A stretch of DNA of 53,506 nucleotides. It comes from a virus. Position 1 is the first letter of the stretch. Every line of letters starts with the position of its first letter. Below the pieces are notes generated by a model. The model was given only the letters and a program-made list of their open reading frames with translations. It ran no database searches and had not been told where the DNA came from. Position numbers and translations under genes: made by a program. Shown here piece by piece: positions 15,250 through 22,348 of the stretch. The stretch is from the IMG/VR virus record IMGVR_UViG_3300027749_000141, positions 1 through 53,506 of that record; one strand, 5' to 3'.

Positions 15250-16265
15250 CATATATTATAGTTGATACAGCAAATACTTTTTTTAGAGCAAGACATGCTG
15301 TGCAAGGAAACGCCGACATTAAATTAGGCATGGCATTACATATAACATTTAATAGTATTAAGAAAGCATGGCAAGATTTTGGAGGGCAACATGTTGTGTT
15401 TTGTCTCGAGGGTAGAAGCTGGCGTAAAGATTACTACGAGCCTTATAAACGCAACCGAGCAGTAACCCGTGCTGCAATGACTGTCAAAGAACAAGAAGAA
15501 GACAAATTGTTTTGGGAAGCCTTTGACGAATTTAAAAACTTTGTAACTGATAAATCAAATTGTACAGTAATGCAGCATCCGCAACTAGAAGCTGACGATT
15601 TGATAGCAGGTTGGATTCAAGCTCATCCAAATAGTAAGCATGTAATTATTAGCACCGATAGTGATTTCCAACAACTAATTAGTCCAACAGTGAGTCAATA
15701 TAACGGAGTTGCAGATGTTCTTATAACACATGAAGGTTATTATGATGCAAAAGGAAAACCTGTCAAGGACAAGAAAACTGGTGAGATTAAAATGCCGTTA
15801 GATCCCGAGTGGATGTTGTTTGAAAAATGTATGCGCGGCGACACAAGCGACAATGTATTTTCAGCATTTCCCGGTGTTCGAACTAAAGGGACTAAAAATA
15901 AAACAGGATTAACAGAGGCGTTTGCAGATCGCAACTCAAAAGGATATGCATGGAATAACTTAATGTTACAGCGTTGGACTGACCATAACGGACAAGAACA
16001 TCGCGTGTTAGACGATTACGATCGTAATCGTAAACTAATCGATTTAACTGCGCAGCCGGAACATATTAGATCTGTGATTAATGAAACTATTAGTACCAAT
16101 GCAGTACCAAAAGAAATAACACAAGTTGGGATTAGAATGTTAAAATTCTGTCAATCATACGAAATGAAACGAATGATTGACAATATTCAACAATTTGCTG
16201 AACCCTTCCAAGCAAAATATCAGGATTCAGCAGTAACATTGCGTAAATTAACACAGGATATTTAA
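15246..16265 (+). CDS. rnh: 5'-3' exonuclease / RNase H (T4 Rnh-like, FEN-1 family)
   Basis: Removes RNA primers from Okazaki fragments in T4-like replication. 339 residues versus 305 for T4 Rnh. Acidic metal ligands are visible: IIVDTANTFF (D7), LEADDLIAG (E115, D117, D118), STDSDFQQL (D138, D140) and RGDTSDNV (D199, D202), followed by the helix-hairpin-helix-like FPGVRTKG. ATG overlaps the preceding stop by 4 nt. The symbol follows T4; other aquatic phages annotate it simply as 5'-3' exonuclease. Confidence 0.88.
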   Translation: MTYIIVDTANTFFRARHAVQGNADIKLGMALHITFNSIKKAWQDFGGQHVVFCLEGRSWRKDYYEPYKRNRAVTRAAMTVKEQEEDKLFWEAFDEFKNFVTDKSNCTVMQHPQLEADDLIAGWIQAHPNSKHVIISTDSDFQQLISPTVSQYNGVADVLITHEGYYDAKGKPVKDKKTGEIKMPLDPEWMLFEKCMRGDTSDNVFSAFPGVRTKGTKNKTGLTEAFADRNSKGYAWNNLMLQRWTDHNGQEHRVLDDYDRNRKLIDLTAQPEHIRSVINETISTNAVPKEITQVGIRMLKFCQSYEMKRMIDNIQQFAEPFQAKYQDSAVTLRKLTQDI

Positions 16266-16744
16266 TGTCAGAGATACATGCCAAACCTATTGTAGACGGC
16301 GAATTTTGGATAGTCGAAGAAGACGGAGCTAAAATTGCAACTCTACATAAAAAAGAAAATAACAGGTTTTTATTAAGTAGCAAAGCCGGCGAAGTAATGT
16401 TTAATAAAAAAGAGGATCTTACTAATCAGTTTGGAAAAAGTTTCTTTTTACCTGATCATAAGGTTAAAGTAACAGTTGCCGAACCAAACAAGTGTTACGG
16501 ATATCCTACAAGTTGCAAGCCATTTAATGCAATGTATGATGTCCAACGAAAGTTACCATTGTTTACAAAAAGTGACCAAAGCAAAAGTTTATATTGTGCA
16601 GGTTACTATATTATTAAATTTGACAAAGGATGGGTTAAGAGTTTTTGTCCAAAAGCAATTACAATTGAACGGTATGCTAGCAAAGGCCCGTTTAAAACAG
16701 AATTAGAAATGAAAACGGTGTTATCAAATGCAAAATTCGATTAA
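16265..16744 (+). CDS. Hypothetical protein
   Basis: 159 residues, one-base overlap with the exonuclease stop (TAATG). Beta-rich; notable elements are EFWIVEEDGAKIATLHK, KCYGYPTSCKPFNAMYDVQR and GYYIIKFDKGWVKSFCPK with four Cys. I recall similar proteins near replication genes of cyanophages, without assigned function. Confidence 0.72.
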   Translation: MSEIHAKPIVDGEFWIVEEDGAKIATLHKKENNRFLLSSKAGEVMFNKKEDLTNQFGKSFFLPDHKVKVTVAEPNKCYGYPTSCKPFNAMYDVQRKLPLFTKSDQSKSLYCAGYYIIKFDKGWVKSFCPKAITIERYASKGPFKTELEMKTVLSNAKFD

Positions 16745-16976
16745 TACAACTCCAATCTCGCAATATGTTCAATTACTGCGTGCTGCTGAACAGAGTCGGC
16801 AAACCGAAGTTAAGATTCCGATCCAACAAGCTAGGCTATTGAATCTAGCACTTGCAGAAATAATGGATAAAATGAATCAAGACTACGAAACTATGTTTAA
16901 CCAGTTAAAACAAAGTGTCGAAACAGATGTAGTTAACATCCAGTTAGATGGCGGCAACTTGTCAGAAGAAAATTAA
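16728..16976 (+). CDS. Small helical hypothetical protein
   Basis: 82 residues; starts 17 nt inside the previous gene. Two predicted helices (SQYVQLLRAAEQSRQTEVKI, then QQARLLNLALAEIMDKMNQD) and an acidic tail. No family recognised. Confidence 0.65.
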   Translation: MQNSINTTPISQYVQLLRAAEQSRQTEVKIPIQQARLLNLALAEIMDKMNQDYETMFNQLKQSVETDVVNIQLDGGNLSEEN

Positions 16977-16984
16977 GATAAATA
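16977..16984 (+). promoter_or_regulatory. Late-promoter-like motif GATAAATA
   Basis: GATAAATA followed by CG differs from the T4 late -10 consensus TATAAATA only at the first base. It lies 22 nt before the TTG start proposed for the next gene, close to the 20-24 nt spacing of the other late-type motifs in the window. One short motif in AT-rich DNA, so moderate confidence. Confidence 0.45.
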
Positions 16985-17006
16985 CGTGGATAATGGAGGA
17001 TTGCAA

Positions 17007-17291
17007 TTGTCGCGACCAAAACCACGTATACTTTTAGAATACACTGATACTAAAACTTATAAGACTGATCAGATTTTAGAAGCTGACGCAATATGGGCAG
17101 TTTTTTATAAAGATGAACCGTTTAATTTAAAAAGTGCAAGCAGCATTTCGAATTATCCAGGTCCGAAATATAAAAAAGTCAGTTTCTCGAATCCCGGTCA
17201 TGCACATAATCTAGCTAATAAATTAAATCGTCAATTTAACAGCAACGATTTTACAGTTATTAAACTCACCGAAGGTATTATAGTTAAATGA
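17007..17291 (+). CDS. Hypothetical protein, likely TTG start
   Basis: 94 residues from TTG 17007 (MSRPKPRILLEYTDTKTYKT). This start has GGAGGA at 16995-17000, six bases upstream; the in-frame GTG at 16986 would lie upstream of that Shine-Dalgarno and abut the late-promoter motif. Beta/alpha small protein with NPGHAHNLANKLNRQFNSND. No family recognised. Confidence 0.65.
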   Translation: MSRPKPRILLEYTDTKTYKTDQILEADAIWAVFYKDEPFNLKSASSISNYPGPKYKKVSFSNPGHAHNLANKLNRQFNSNDFTVIKLTEGIIVK

Positions 17292-17680
17292 TCCCAAGAG
17301 ATGCCCTAACTAAAATTTTTTTAAATCAATGGGGCAAAAGCACAGACGATGCCAACGTAAAATTGTATTCGCGCAAATGGTGGCAATCAAATCGAGTAGG
17401 CAAGCAATTTGCATATCGATTGAGTCTAGATGGTTTGGATTTTTTAACTAAAGAGCTCGATTTAAGAGGATACGAAATTCCTTTTACCGAATCAATTGAC
17501 GCAAGCCCGCAAACTATAGTATTCTTAGAACGCTACATAGATTGCCCTTACTACTTAACTAATAAAAGTATTACAGTGTTTTCAGAACGTAAAAGTTTTG
17601 AACTTTATTTGTTTTCAGATGACATTAGAAAGTACGGAATAATTAAGGCACTGAATGCACGCGAAAATGAAAATAATTAG
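17288..17680 (+). CDS. Hypothetical protein
   Basis: 130 residues; ATG overlaps the previous stop (ATGA). Contains TKIFLNQWGKSTDDANVKLY and RKSFELYLFSDDIRKYGII. No known domain. Last gene before the promoter at 17681, so it ends this transcription unit although I see no terminator hairpin. Confidence 0.68.
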   Translation: MIPRDALTKIFLNQWGKSTDDANVKLYSRKWWQSNRVGKQFAYRLSLDGLDFLTKELDLRGYEIPFTESIDASPQTIVFLERYIDCPYYLTNKSITVFSERKSFELYLFSDDIRKYGIIKALNARENENN

Positions 17681-17709
17681 TTGACAACTGCGTAATTTGA
17701 AACTATAAT
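17681..17709 (+). promoter_or_regulatory. Perfect-consensus sigma70 promoter for the MoxR-like gene
   Basis: TTGACA (17681-17686), 17 bp, TATAAT (17704-17709). The -35 directly follows the stop of the previous gene. It drives a leader of about 75 nt. Confidence 0.9.
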
Positions 17710-17722
17710 ATATACATACTTT

Positions 17723-17745
17723 TTAAGTATGCCTGCTTTACTTAA
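17723..17745 (+). promoter_or_regulatory. Hairpin in the moxR-like 5' leader
   Basis: TTAAGTA (17723-17729) pairs with TACTTAA (17739-17745) across a 9-nt loop TGCCTGCTT. It lies close to the predicted 5' end of the mRNA, about 50 nt before the ATG. It could stabilise the transcript; it is AT-rich and could be chance. Confidence 0.4.
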
Positions 17746-17793
17746 TTACAAAACTTTTAATCTTCCTTACAACACACTACAAAGGTAATACAA

Positions 17794-18882
17794 ATGAGTG
17801 AAATTTCAAATCGTACTATTGGCCCAAGCAGCACTAAAAAAGCGTTACGTAAAGCGTTTTCTAGCAAACGTCCTGTATTTATTTGGGGTCCTCCAGGTAT
17901 TGGTAAATCAGACATTATTAAACAATTAGGCAAAGAAATGCCTAACACATTAGTTAAAGATGTGCGTTTAAGTTTGTGGGAGCCAACTGATATTAAAGGT
18001 ATTCCATTTTTTGATTCAAACAGCGGCACTATGCGTTGGGCTCCTCCTGCAGAATTACCAGATGACGAATTAGCAAGTCAATATGACAGTATCATTTTGT
18101 TTTTAGACGAGATGAACTCTGCGGCGCCAAGTGTACAAGCGGCATCATATCAATTAATTTTAGATCGTCGTGTTGGCACTTACCAATTGCCAGATAATGT
18201 GTTAGTCGTTGCCGCAGGTAACAGAGAAGCAGACAAAGGTGTTACTTATCGTATGCCAACTGCGTTATCAAATCGTTTTGTGCATTTGGAAATGGCAGTT
18301 GATTGGAATGACTACTTTGACTGGGCAACCGAAAACAAAGTTCACAAAGATGTTGTCGGTTTCTTAACTGGAAACAAACGTGATTTACACGACTTTAACC
18401 CAAAAACAAGTGGCCGTTCGTTTGCAACGCCTCGTTCATGGTCATTTGTTAGTGAGTTATTAGCAGATGACGACTGTGACGAGGAAACATTGCTTAACTT
18501 AATGTCAGGTGCAGTTGGCGAAGGATTAGCTATTAAATTTAACGCACACCGCAAGATTTCAAGCAAATTGCCAGACCCAACTGATATTTTGTCAGGACGT
18601 GTAAAGAAAATGGAGTCTAAAGAAATTTCTGCAATGTACTCTTTAACTATTAGCTTATGTTACGAGCTAAAAGATGCATGCGATAAAAAAGCCAAAGACT
18701 TTAATGCACAAGTTAACAACTTTTTTGACTTTATGATGACAAACTTTGAAACTGAGTTAGTTATTATGGGTTCAAAAATTGCGTTATCGTCGTACAAACT
18801 GCCATTAGATGTTGACGAGATTGCATGCTTTGAAGAATTTCACACTAAATATGGCAAATATATTTCGGCTGCAACTGGCTAA
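17794..18882 (+). CDS. MoxR-family AAA+ ATPase
   Basis: 362 residues. Walker A GPPGIGKS (32-39), Walker B ILFLDEMNSA (D105, E106), sensor region NVLVVAAGNREAD (about 138-150) and an Arg-rich MPTALSNRFVHLEM segment as in MoxR ATPases. These act as chaperone-like ATPases with a VWA-domain partner, here encoded next (75 bp downstream). The pair resembles RavA-ViaA or MoxR-CoxE in organisation. Own consensus promoter; a purine-rich AAAGG is the likely Shine-Dalgarno. The target in phage infection is unknown. Confidence 0.9.
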   Translation: MSEISNRTIGPSSTKKALRKAFSSKRPVFIWGPPGIGKSDIIKQLGKEMPNTLVKDVRLSLWEPTDIKGIPFFDSNSGTMRWAPPAELPDDELASQYDSIILFLDEMNSAAPSVQAASYQLILDRRVGTYQLPDNVLVVAAGNREADKGVTYRMPTALSNRFVHLEMAVDWNDYFDWATENKVHKDVVGFLTGNKRDLHDFNPKTSGRSFATPRSWSFVSELLADDDCDEETLLNLMSGAVGEGLAIKFNAHRKISSKLPDPTDILSGRVKKMESKEISAMYSLTISLCYELKDACDKKAKDFNAQVNNFFDFMMTNFETELVIMGSKIALSSYKLPLDVDEIACFEEFHTKYGKYISAATG

Positions 18883-18895
18883 AATGTAAAATAGA

Positions 18896-18924
18896 TTGAC
18901 ACCGCCTACGGGCGGTGTTATACT
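18896..18924 (+). promoter_or_regulatory. sigma70-type promoter with a hairpin filling the spacer
   Basis: TTGACA (18896-18901), 17 bp, TATACT (18919-18924), upstream of the VWA gene. A perfect 8-bp inverted repeat ACACCGCC (18899-18906) and GGCGGTGT (18911-18918) around TACG occupies the spacer and overlaps the -35. As RNA read through from the moxR-like gene it would form a very stable hairpin with a UNCG-type UACG loop, so it may serve both as a terminator or processing hairpin and as an operator. Confidence 0.8.
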
Positions 18925-18957
18925 TTATACATATTAACAACATTAGGAAATAAAATC

Positions 18958-20142
18958 ATGTCAAGTTTAGACCCAATCGTAGATAAAATTATTGTTGCTC
19001 GCGTAGGCCTGTTGTTGCGTCATCCATTTTTTGGTAATATGGCAACACGTCTTAAAATTCAAGAAGGATCAGAATGGTGCAAAACTGCAGCCACTGACGG
19101 TCGTTCTGTATTTTTTAATCGCGAGTTTTTTCAAAAATTAACAATTAAAGAAATTGAGTTTGTACTTGCTCACGAGATTCTGCACAACGTATTTGATCAT
19201 ATGGGTCGAAGAGAAGGCCGCCATCCAAAAATTTTTAATATTGCCGCTGACTTCTGTGTAAATGGGCAATTAATACGTGATAAAATCGGTGACGCAGTAA
19301 CAAGTATCCAAATTTATCACAATCCGGATTATTACGGTATGGGTGCTGAAGAAATCTATGATAAGATTTTTGATGAGATGGATGAACAAGAGTTAGATGC
19401 ACTTGGCCAAATGCTTGACGACCATATTGATTGGGAAAAAGAGGACGACAAAGACGGTAAGCCGTGTTACTCAAAAGAAGAATTGCGTGCAATACGAGAC
19501 GAAATACGTGAAGCAACTATGCAGGCAGCACAGGCAGCTGGCTCAGGTAAAACGCCAGCAAGCATTGCACGTTTAATCGGCGATCTTACACAGCCAAAAA
19601 TGAATTGGCGTGAAATCCTACAACAACAAATTCAAAGTGTAATTAAAAATGACTATTCATTTTTACGTCCAAATCGAAAAGGCTGGCACATGAATGCAAT
19701 ATTGCCTGGCTTAAAATTTGACAACACAATTGACATTTGTGTTGCAATTGACATGTCTGGCTCAATCAGTGATGCGCAAGGTAAGGACTTCTTATCTGAA
19801 ATTAAAGGCATTATGCAAGAGTATCAAGATTTTAGAATAAAATTATGGTGTTTTGATACTAAAGTGTACAACGAACAAGACTATGACAGTTACACAATGG
19901 ATGAGTTCGACGAGTACGAACTAATGGGCGGTGGCGGCACTGACTTTGATGCTAATTGGGAATATATGAAAGAGCACGACATTAATCCTAAAAAGTTTAT
20001 CATGTTTACAGACGGCATGCCATGGGATTCATGGGGCGACGAACAATACTGCGATACTATATTCATTATTCATGGCTCTGAAACAATTGTTCCGCCATGG
20101 GGCGAATATGCGTATTATGAAGCAGTCAAGGAAACAGCATAA
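18958..20142 (+). CDS. VWA-domain protein with N-terminal metallopeptidase-like domain (DUF2201-like)
   Basis: 394 residues. N-terminal domain has HEILH (H72-E73-H76) followed by FDHMGRREGRH and NIAADFCVN (D98), the zinc-peptidase-like arrangement typical of DUF2201_N. Residues about 150-240 are a charged linker. The C-terminal VWA domain carries an intact MIDAS: DMSGS (D265, S267, S269), GGGGTDF (T328) and FTDGMP (D352). It is the usual partner of a MoxR ATPase, encoded immediately upstream, but has a separate promoter. Whether it cleaves proteins is untested. The next gene starts at the base after its stop. Confidence 0.88.
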   Translation: MSSLDPIVDKIIVARVGLLLRHPFFGNMATRLKIQEGSEWCKTAATDGRSVFFNREFFQKLTIKEIEFVLAHEILHNVFDHMGRREGRHPKIFNIAADFCVNGQLIRDKIGDAVTSIQIYHNPDYYGMGAEEIYDKIFDEMDEQELDALGQMLDDHIDWEKEDDKDGKPCYSKEELRAIRDEIREATMQAAQAAGSGKTPASIARLIGDLTQPKMNWREILQQQIQSVIKNDYSFLRPNRKGWHMNAILPGLKFDNTIDICVAIDMSGSISDAQGKDFLSEIKGIMQEYQDFRIKLWCFDTKVYNEQDYDSYTMDEFDEYELMGGGGTDFDANWEYMKEHDINPKKFIMFTDGMPWDSWGDEQYCDTIFIIHGSETIVPPWGEYAYYEAVKETA

Positions 20143-20430
20143 ATGGCGTTAAAAAATGGCAAACCCAATCCTTTAAACTTTTTTAAATTAAGAAGGGTTG
20201 AGTTTGCTTGTCCTCATTTTAAATACATGACCATTGATCGATATCATCCTGCACAAGTCAGAAATATCGATCAATGGATTAAATCAAATTTAAATAATAG
20301 ATATTATTTAGGCAAACACGTTGTATTAGATTCACAAAATACAATCGTATATCATCTTAGAATTGGGTTTGAATCAGAAAAAGAGATTAGCTTTTTCACA
20401 ATTGCATGCCCGCATATACATACAAGATAA
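20143..20430 (+). CDS. Hypothetical protein
   Basis: 95 residues, starting immediately after the VWA gene. Basic, with RRVEFACPHFKYMTIDRYHP and FFTIACPHIHTR; two ACPH motifs could bind metal. No family recognised. Confidence 0.6.
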   Translation: MALKNGKPNPLNFFKLRRVEFACPHFKYMTIDRYHPAQVRNIDQWIKSNLNNRYYLGKHVVLDSQNTIVYHLRIGFESEKEISFFTIACPHIHTR

Positions 20431-20458
20431 TTATTGTAAACACACAAGGAGAAACAAT

Positions 20459-20689
20459 ATGACTGAAAATACACAAGAAGCAGTACAAGAAACCGCAGTA
20501 GAAGAACAATCAGGTGCAGATCTTACTATTAATGATTTAAACGCATTAAAAACTATTATCGATATTGCAAGTTCACGCGGGGCATTTAAACCAAATGAAA
20601 TGGTTGCAGTTGGTCAAACGTACACTAAATTATCATCTTTCTTAGAGCAAGTTGCTAAACAAGCAGAAGCAGCCGGAGCAGCAAAGTAA
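20459..20689 (+). CDS. Small acidic hypothetical protein
   Basis: 76 residues from ATG 20459, chosen because AAGGAG lies 8 nt upstream; the frame extends back to 20363 without a ribosome binding site. Acidic N-terminus (MTENTQEAVQETAVEEQSGA), then a helical body with IIDIASSRGAFKPNEM. I recall comparable proteins in cyanophages, function unknown. Confidence 0.72.
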   Translation: MTENTQEAVQETAVEEQSGADLTINDLNALKTIIDIASSRGAFKPNEMVAVGQTYTKLSSFLEQVAKQAEAAGAAK

Positions 20690-21330
20690 TGGCAGCACTA
20701 AAACATGTCGGTCGTGTTAAAGCAACAGGCAAAAAATGTATTGTTGCGTATAGAACATTGCCAGGTGATGCGTACAACTGTTTAATTGTACCAACAGAAA
20801 ACTTACCTGACAGCTATCATGATGCAATTATTAACTTAGTAGAAAGTAATGCCGGCCAATCTGCATACGAGTTTGCAGAAACAATGGCTCGAACTAACTT
20901 TCCAGATGGTAGTATAATGCTTGCTGCACTACACACCCAAAATAGAATGGTCAAAGTATCAACCGATCAAATTGAAATGTTACCAACTAATTCATACGCT
21001 ATTTTGCTGTCTGAATTGAACCAGGTAATTGCCGAACAACGTGGGGTAGCAGTCGATAACTTAGCGTTAAGATCAGCTGATGTCGAAAAAGCCGAAGTGT
21101 TAGATGTAGCTAAAGTTAGCAAAGTTCCGCCTTCGACTGAAGATTTTTCTAAAACAACCTCTGCAAGTATTAATGAAGCCGAAGTTGTAATTACCGAATA
21201 TACAGATCCAGTTGATGCTGCAAAGCATTATCGATCGCAAGCAGATAAACTTGCAAAACAAGCAGCAAATTTTCGAAGACTTGCTGAAGAGTTAGTCCCT
21301 GCACCAAAGAAGAAAGTAAAGAGTGATTAA
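20689..21330 (+). CDS. Hypothetical protein
   Basis: 213 residues; ATG overlaps the preceding stop (TAATG). N-terminal half is globular (KCIVAYRTLPGDAYNCLIVP) with AYEFAETMARTNFPDGSIML; the C-terminal 70 residues are a helical Lys/Ala tail (AAKHYRSQADKLAKQAANF) ending KKKVKSD. Resembles uncharacterised proteins of T4-like cyanophages. No catalytic motif. Confidence 0.72.
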   Translation: MAALKHVGRVKATGKKCIVAYRTLPGDAYNCLIVPTENLPDSYHDAIINLVESNAGQSAYEFAETMARTNFPDGSIMLAALHTQNRMVKVSTDQIEMLPTNSYAILLSELNQVIAEQRGVAVDNLALRSADVEKAEVLDVAKVSKVPPSTEDFSKTTSASINEAEVVITEYTDPVDAAKHYRSQADKLAKQAANFRRLAEELVPAPKKKVKSD

Positions 21331-21643
21331 TCAAGGAAAGATTTTACCACAGGAAGTGGTAGACCTTTGGCCTGAAGTATTTGAGGGGATTAAGATTAAA
21401 TCTTTACCCCTCAAATATTTAGAATCAGTTTCGATAAATTTTAAAGATGGAAAAAGTTGGGAAGTTAAACTAACAGCTAAAGCAAAAAAAGACGGATGGG
21501 ATGTTTTTTGTAATAGTTTATCCGAATTGCTTTTATCCTACGAAGATCGAATTGATGATATTGACTTCAAGCTAAACACAGTTAGAGTTAAAAAAGACAT
21601 CGAACGATCTACTTCTAAATTCCTAAAAAAACAAAAACTATGA
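21323..21643 (+). CDS. Hypothetical protein
   Basis: 106 residues; starts 8 nt inside the previous gene and overlaps thyX by 4 nt. Contains ILPQEVVDLWPEVFEGIKIK and a basic C-terminus (STSKFLKKQKL). Similar in look to small early proteins of T4-like phages; function unknown. Confidence 0.7.
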   Translation: MINQGKILPQEVVDLWPEVFEGIKIKSLPLKYLESVSINFKDGKSWEVKLTAKAKKDGWDVFCNSLSELLLSYEDRIDDIDFKLNTVRVKKDIERSTSKFLKKQKL

Positions 21644-22341
21644 CAGTAAAAATAGTATCATACTCGCAACCAACAGAAGAATTTGCAAACCAAGGTATTG
21701 CAGATGCACAGGATTTAATTGCATTTTGTGCAAGAGTTTCTAATCCATCAAATCAATTTAACACCGAAACTTCAGATAAATTGATTCGATATTTAATTAA
21801 CCATAAACATTGGTCACCACTTGAAATGGTAAACATTTGTTTAGAAGTTGAAACTACCCGTGATATCGGTAGACAAATTTTAAGACATGTTAGTTTTCGT
21901 TACCAAGAATTTAGTCAACGATATGCAGATCCAACAAAGGATCTTAATTTTGTAATTAGAGAAGCACGATTACAAGATACTAAAAATAGACAAAACTCAG
22001 TCGAGCTTGATATGACCAATGCAGATCATAGAGAAATCTCAAAGATCTGGATTGAAAAACAACATACTGTAATTAAGGCTGCAAAGGATGCGTATGCATG
22101 GGCAATTGCAAATAACATTGCAAAAGAACAGGCTAGAGTAGTGTTGCCCGAAGGCAACACTGAAAGTAGAATGTATATTAGTGGATCGTTGCGTTCATGG
22201 ATACACTTTATTCAAGTACGCACAGACGCATCAACTCAGAAAGAACATAGATTAATAGCGTTAGAATGCGCTAAAGTTATTTCTAAAATATTTCCAATGG
22301 CTGAAGAGTTTGTACACAAAGAATCAGAAACAACTAGTTGA
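21640..22341 (+). CDS. thyX: Flavin-dependent thymidylate synthase
   Basis: Makes dTMP from dUMP with FAD, NADPH and methylene-tetrahydrofolate. 233 residues, typical length. The ThyX signature region reads RHVSFRYQEFSQRYADP (82-98), a variant of RHRxxSxxxxSxRY, and the C-terminal half has LPEGNTESRMYISGSLRSW with the expected Arg/Ser substrate contacts. Last plus-strand gene; ATG overlaps the previous stop. Its end is only 7 bp from the end of the convergent gene. Confidence 0.95.
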   Translation: MTVKIVSYSQPTEEFANQGIADAQDLIAFCARVSNPSNQFNTETSDKLIRYLINHKHWSPLEMVNICLEVETTRDIGRQILRHVSFRYQEFSQRYADPTKDLNFVIREARLQDTKNRQNSVELDMTNADHREISKIWIEKQHTVIKAAKDAYAWAIANNIAKEQARVVLPEGNTESRMYISGSLRSWIHFIQVRTDASTQKEHRLIALECAKVISKIFPMAEEFVHKESETTS

Positions 22342-22348
22342 AAAATTA

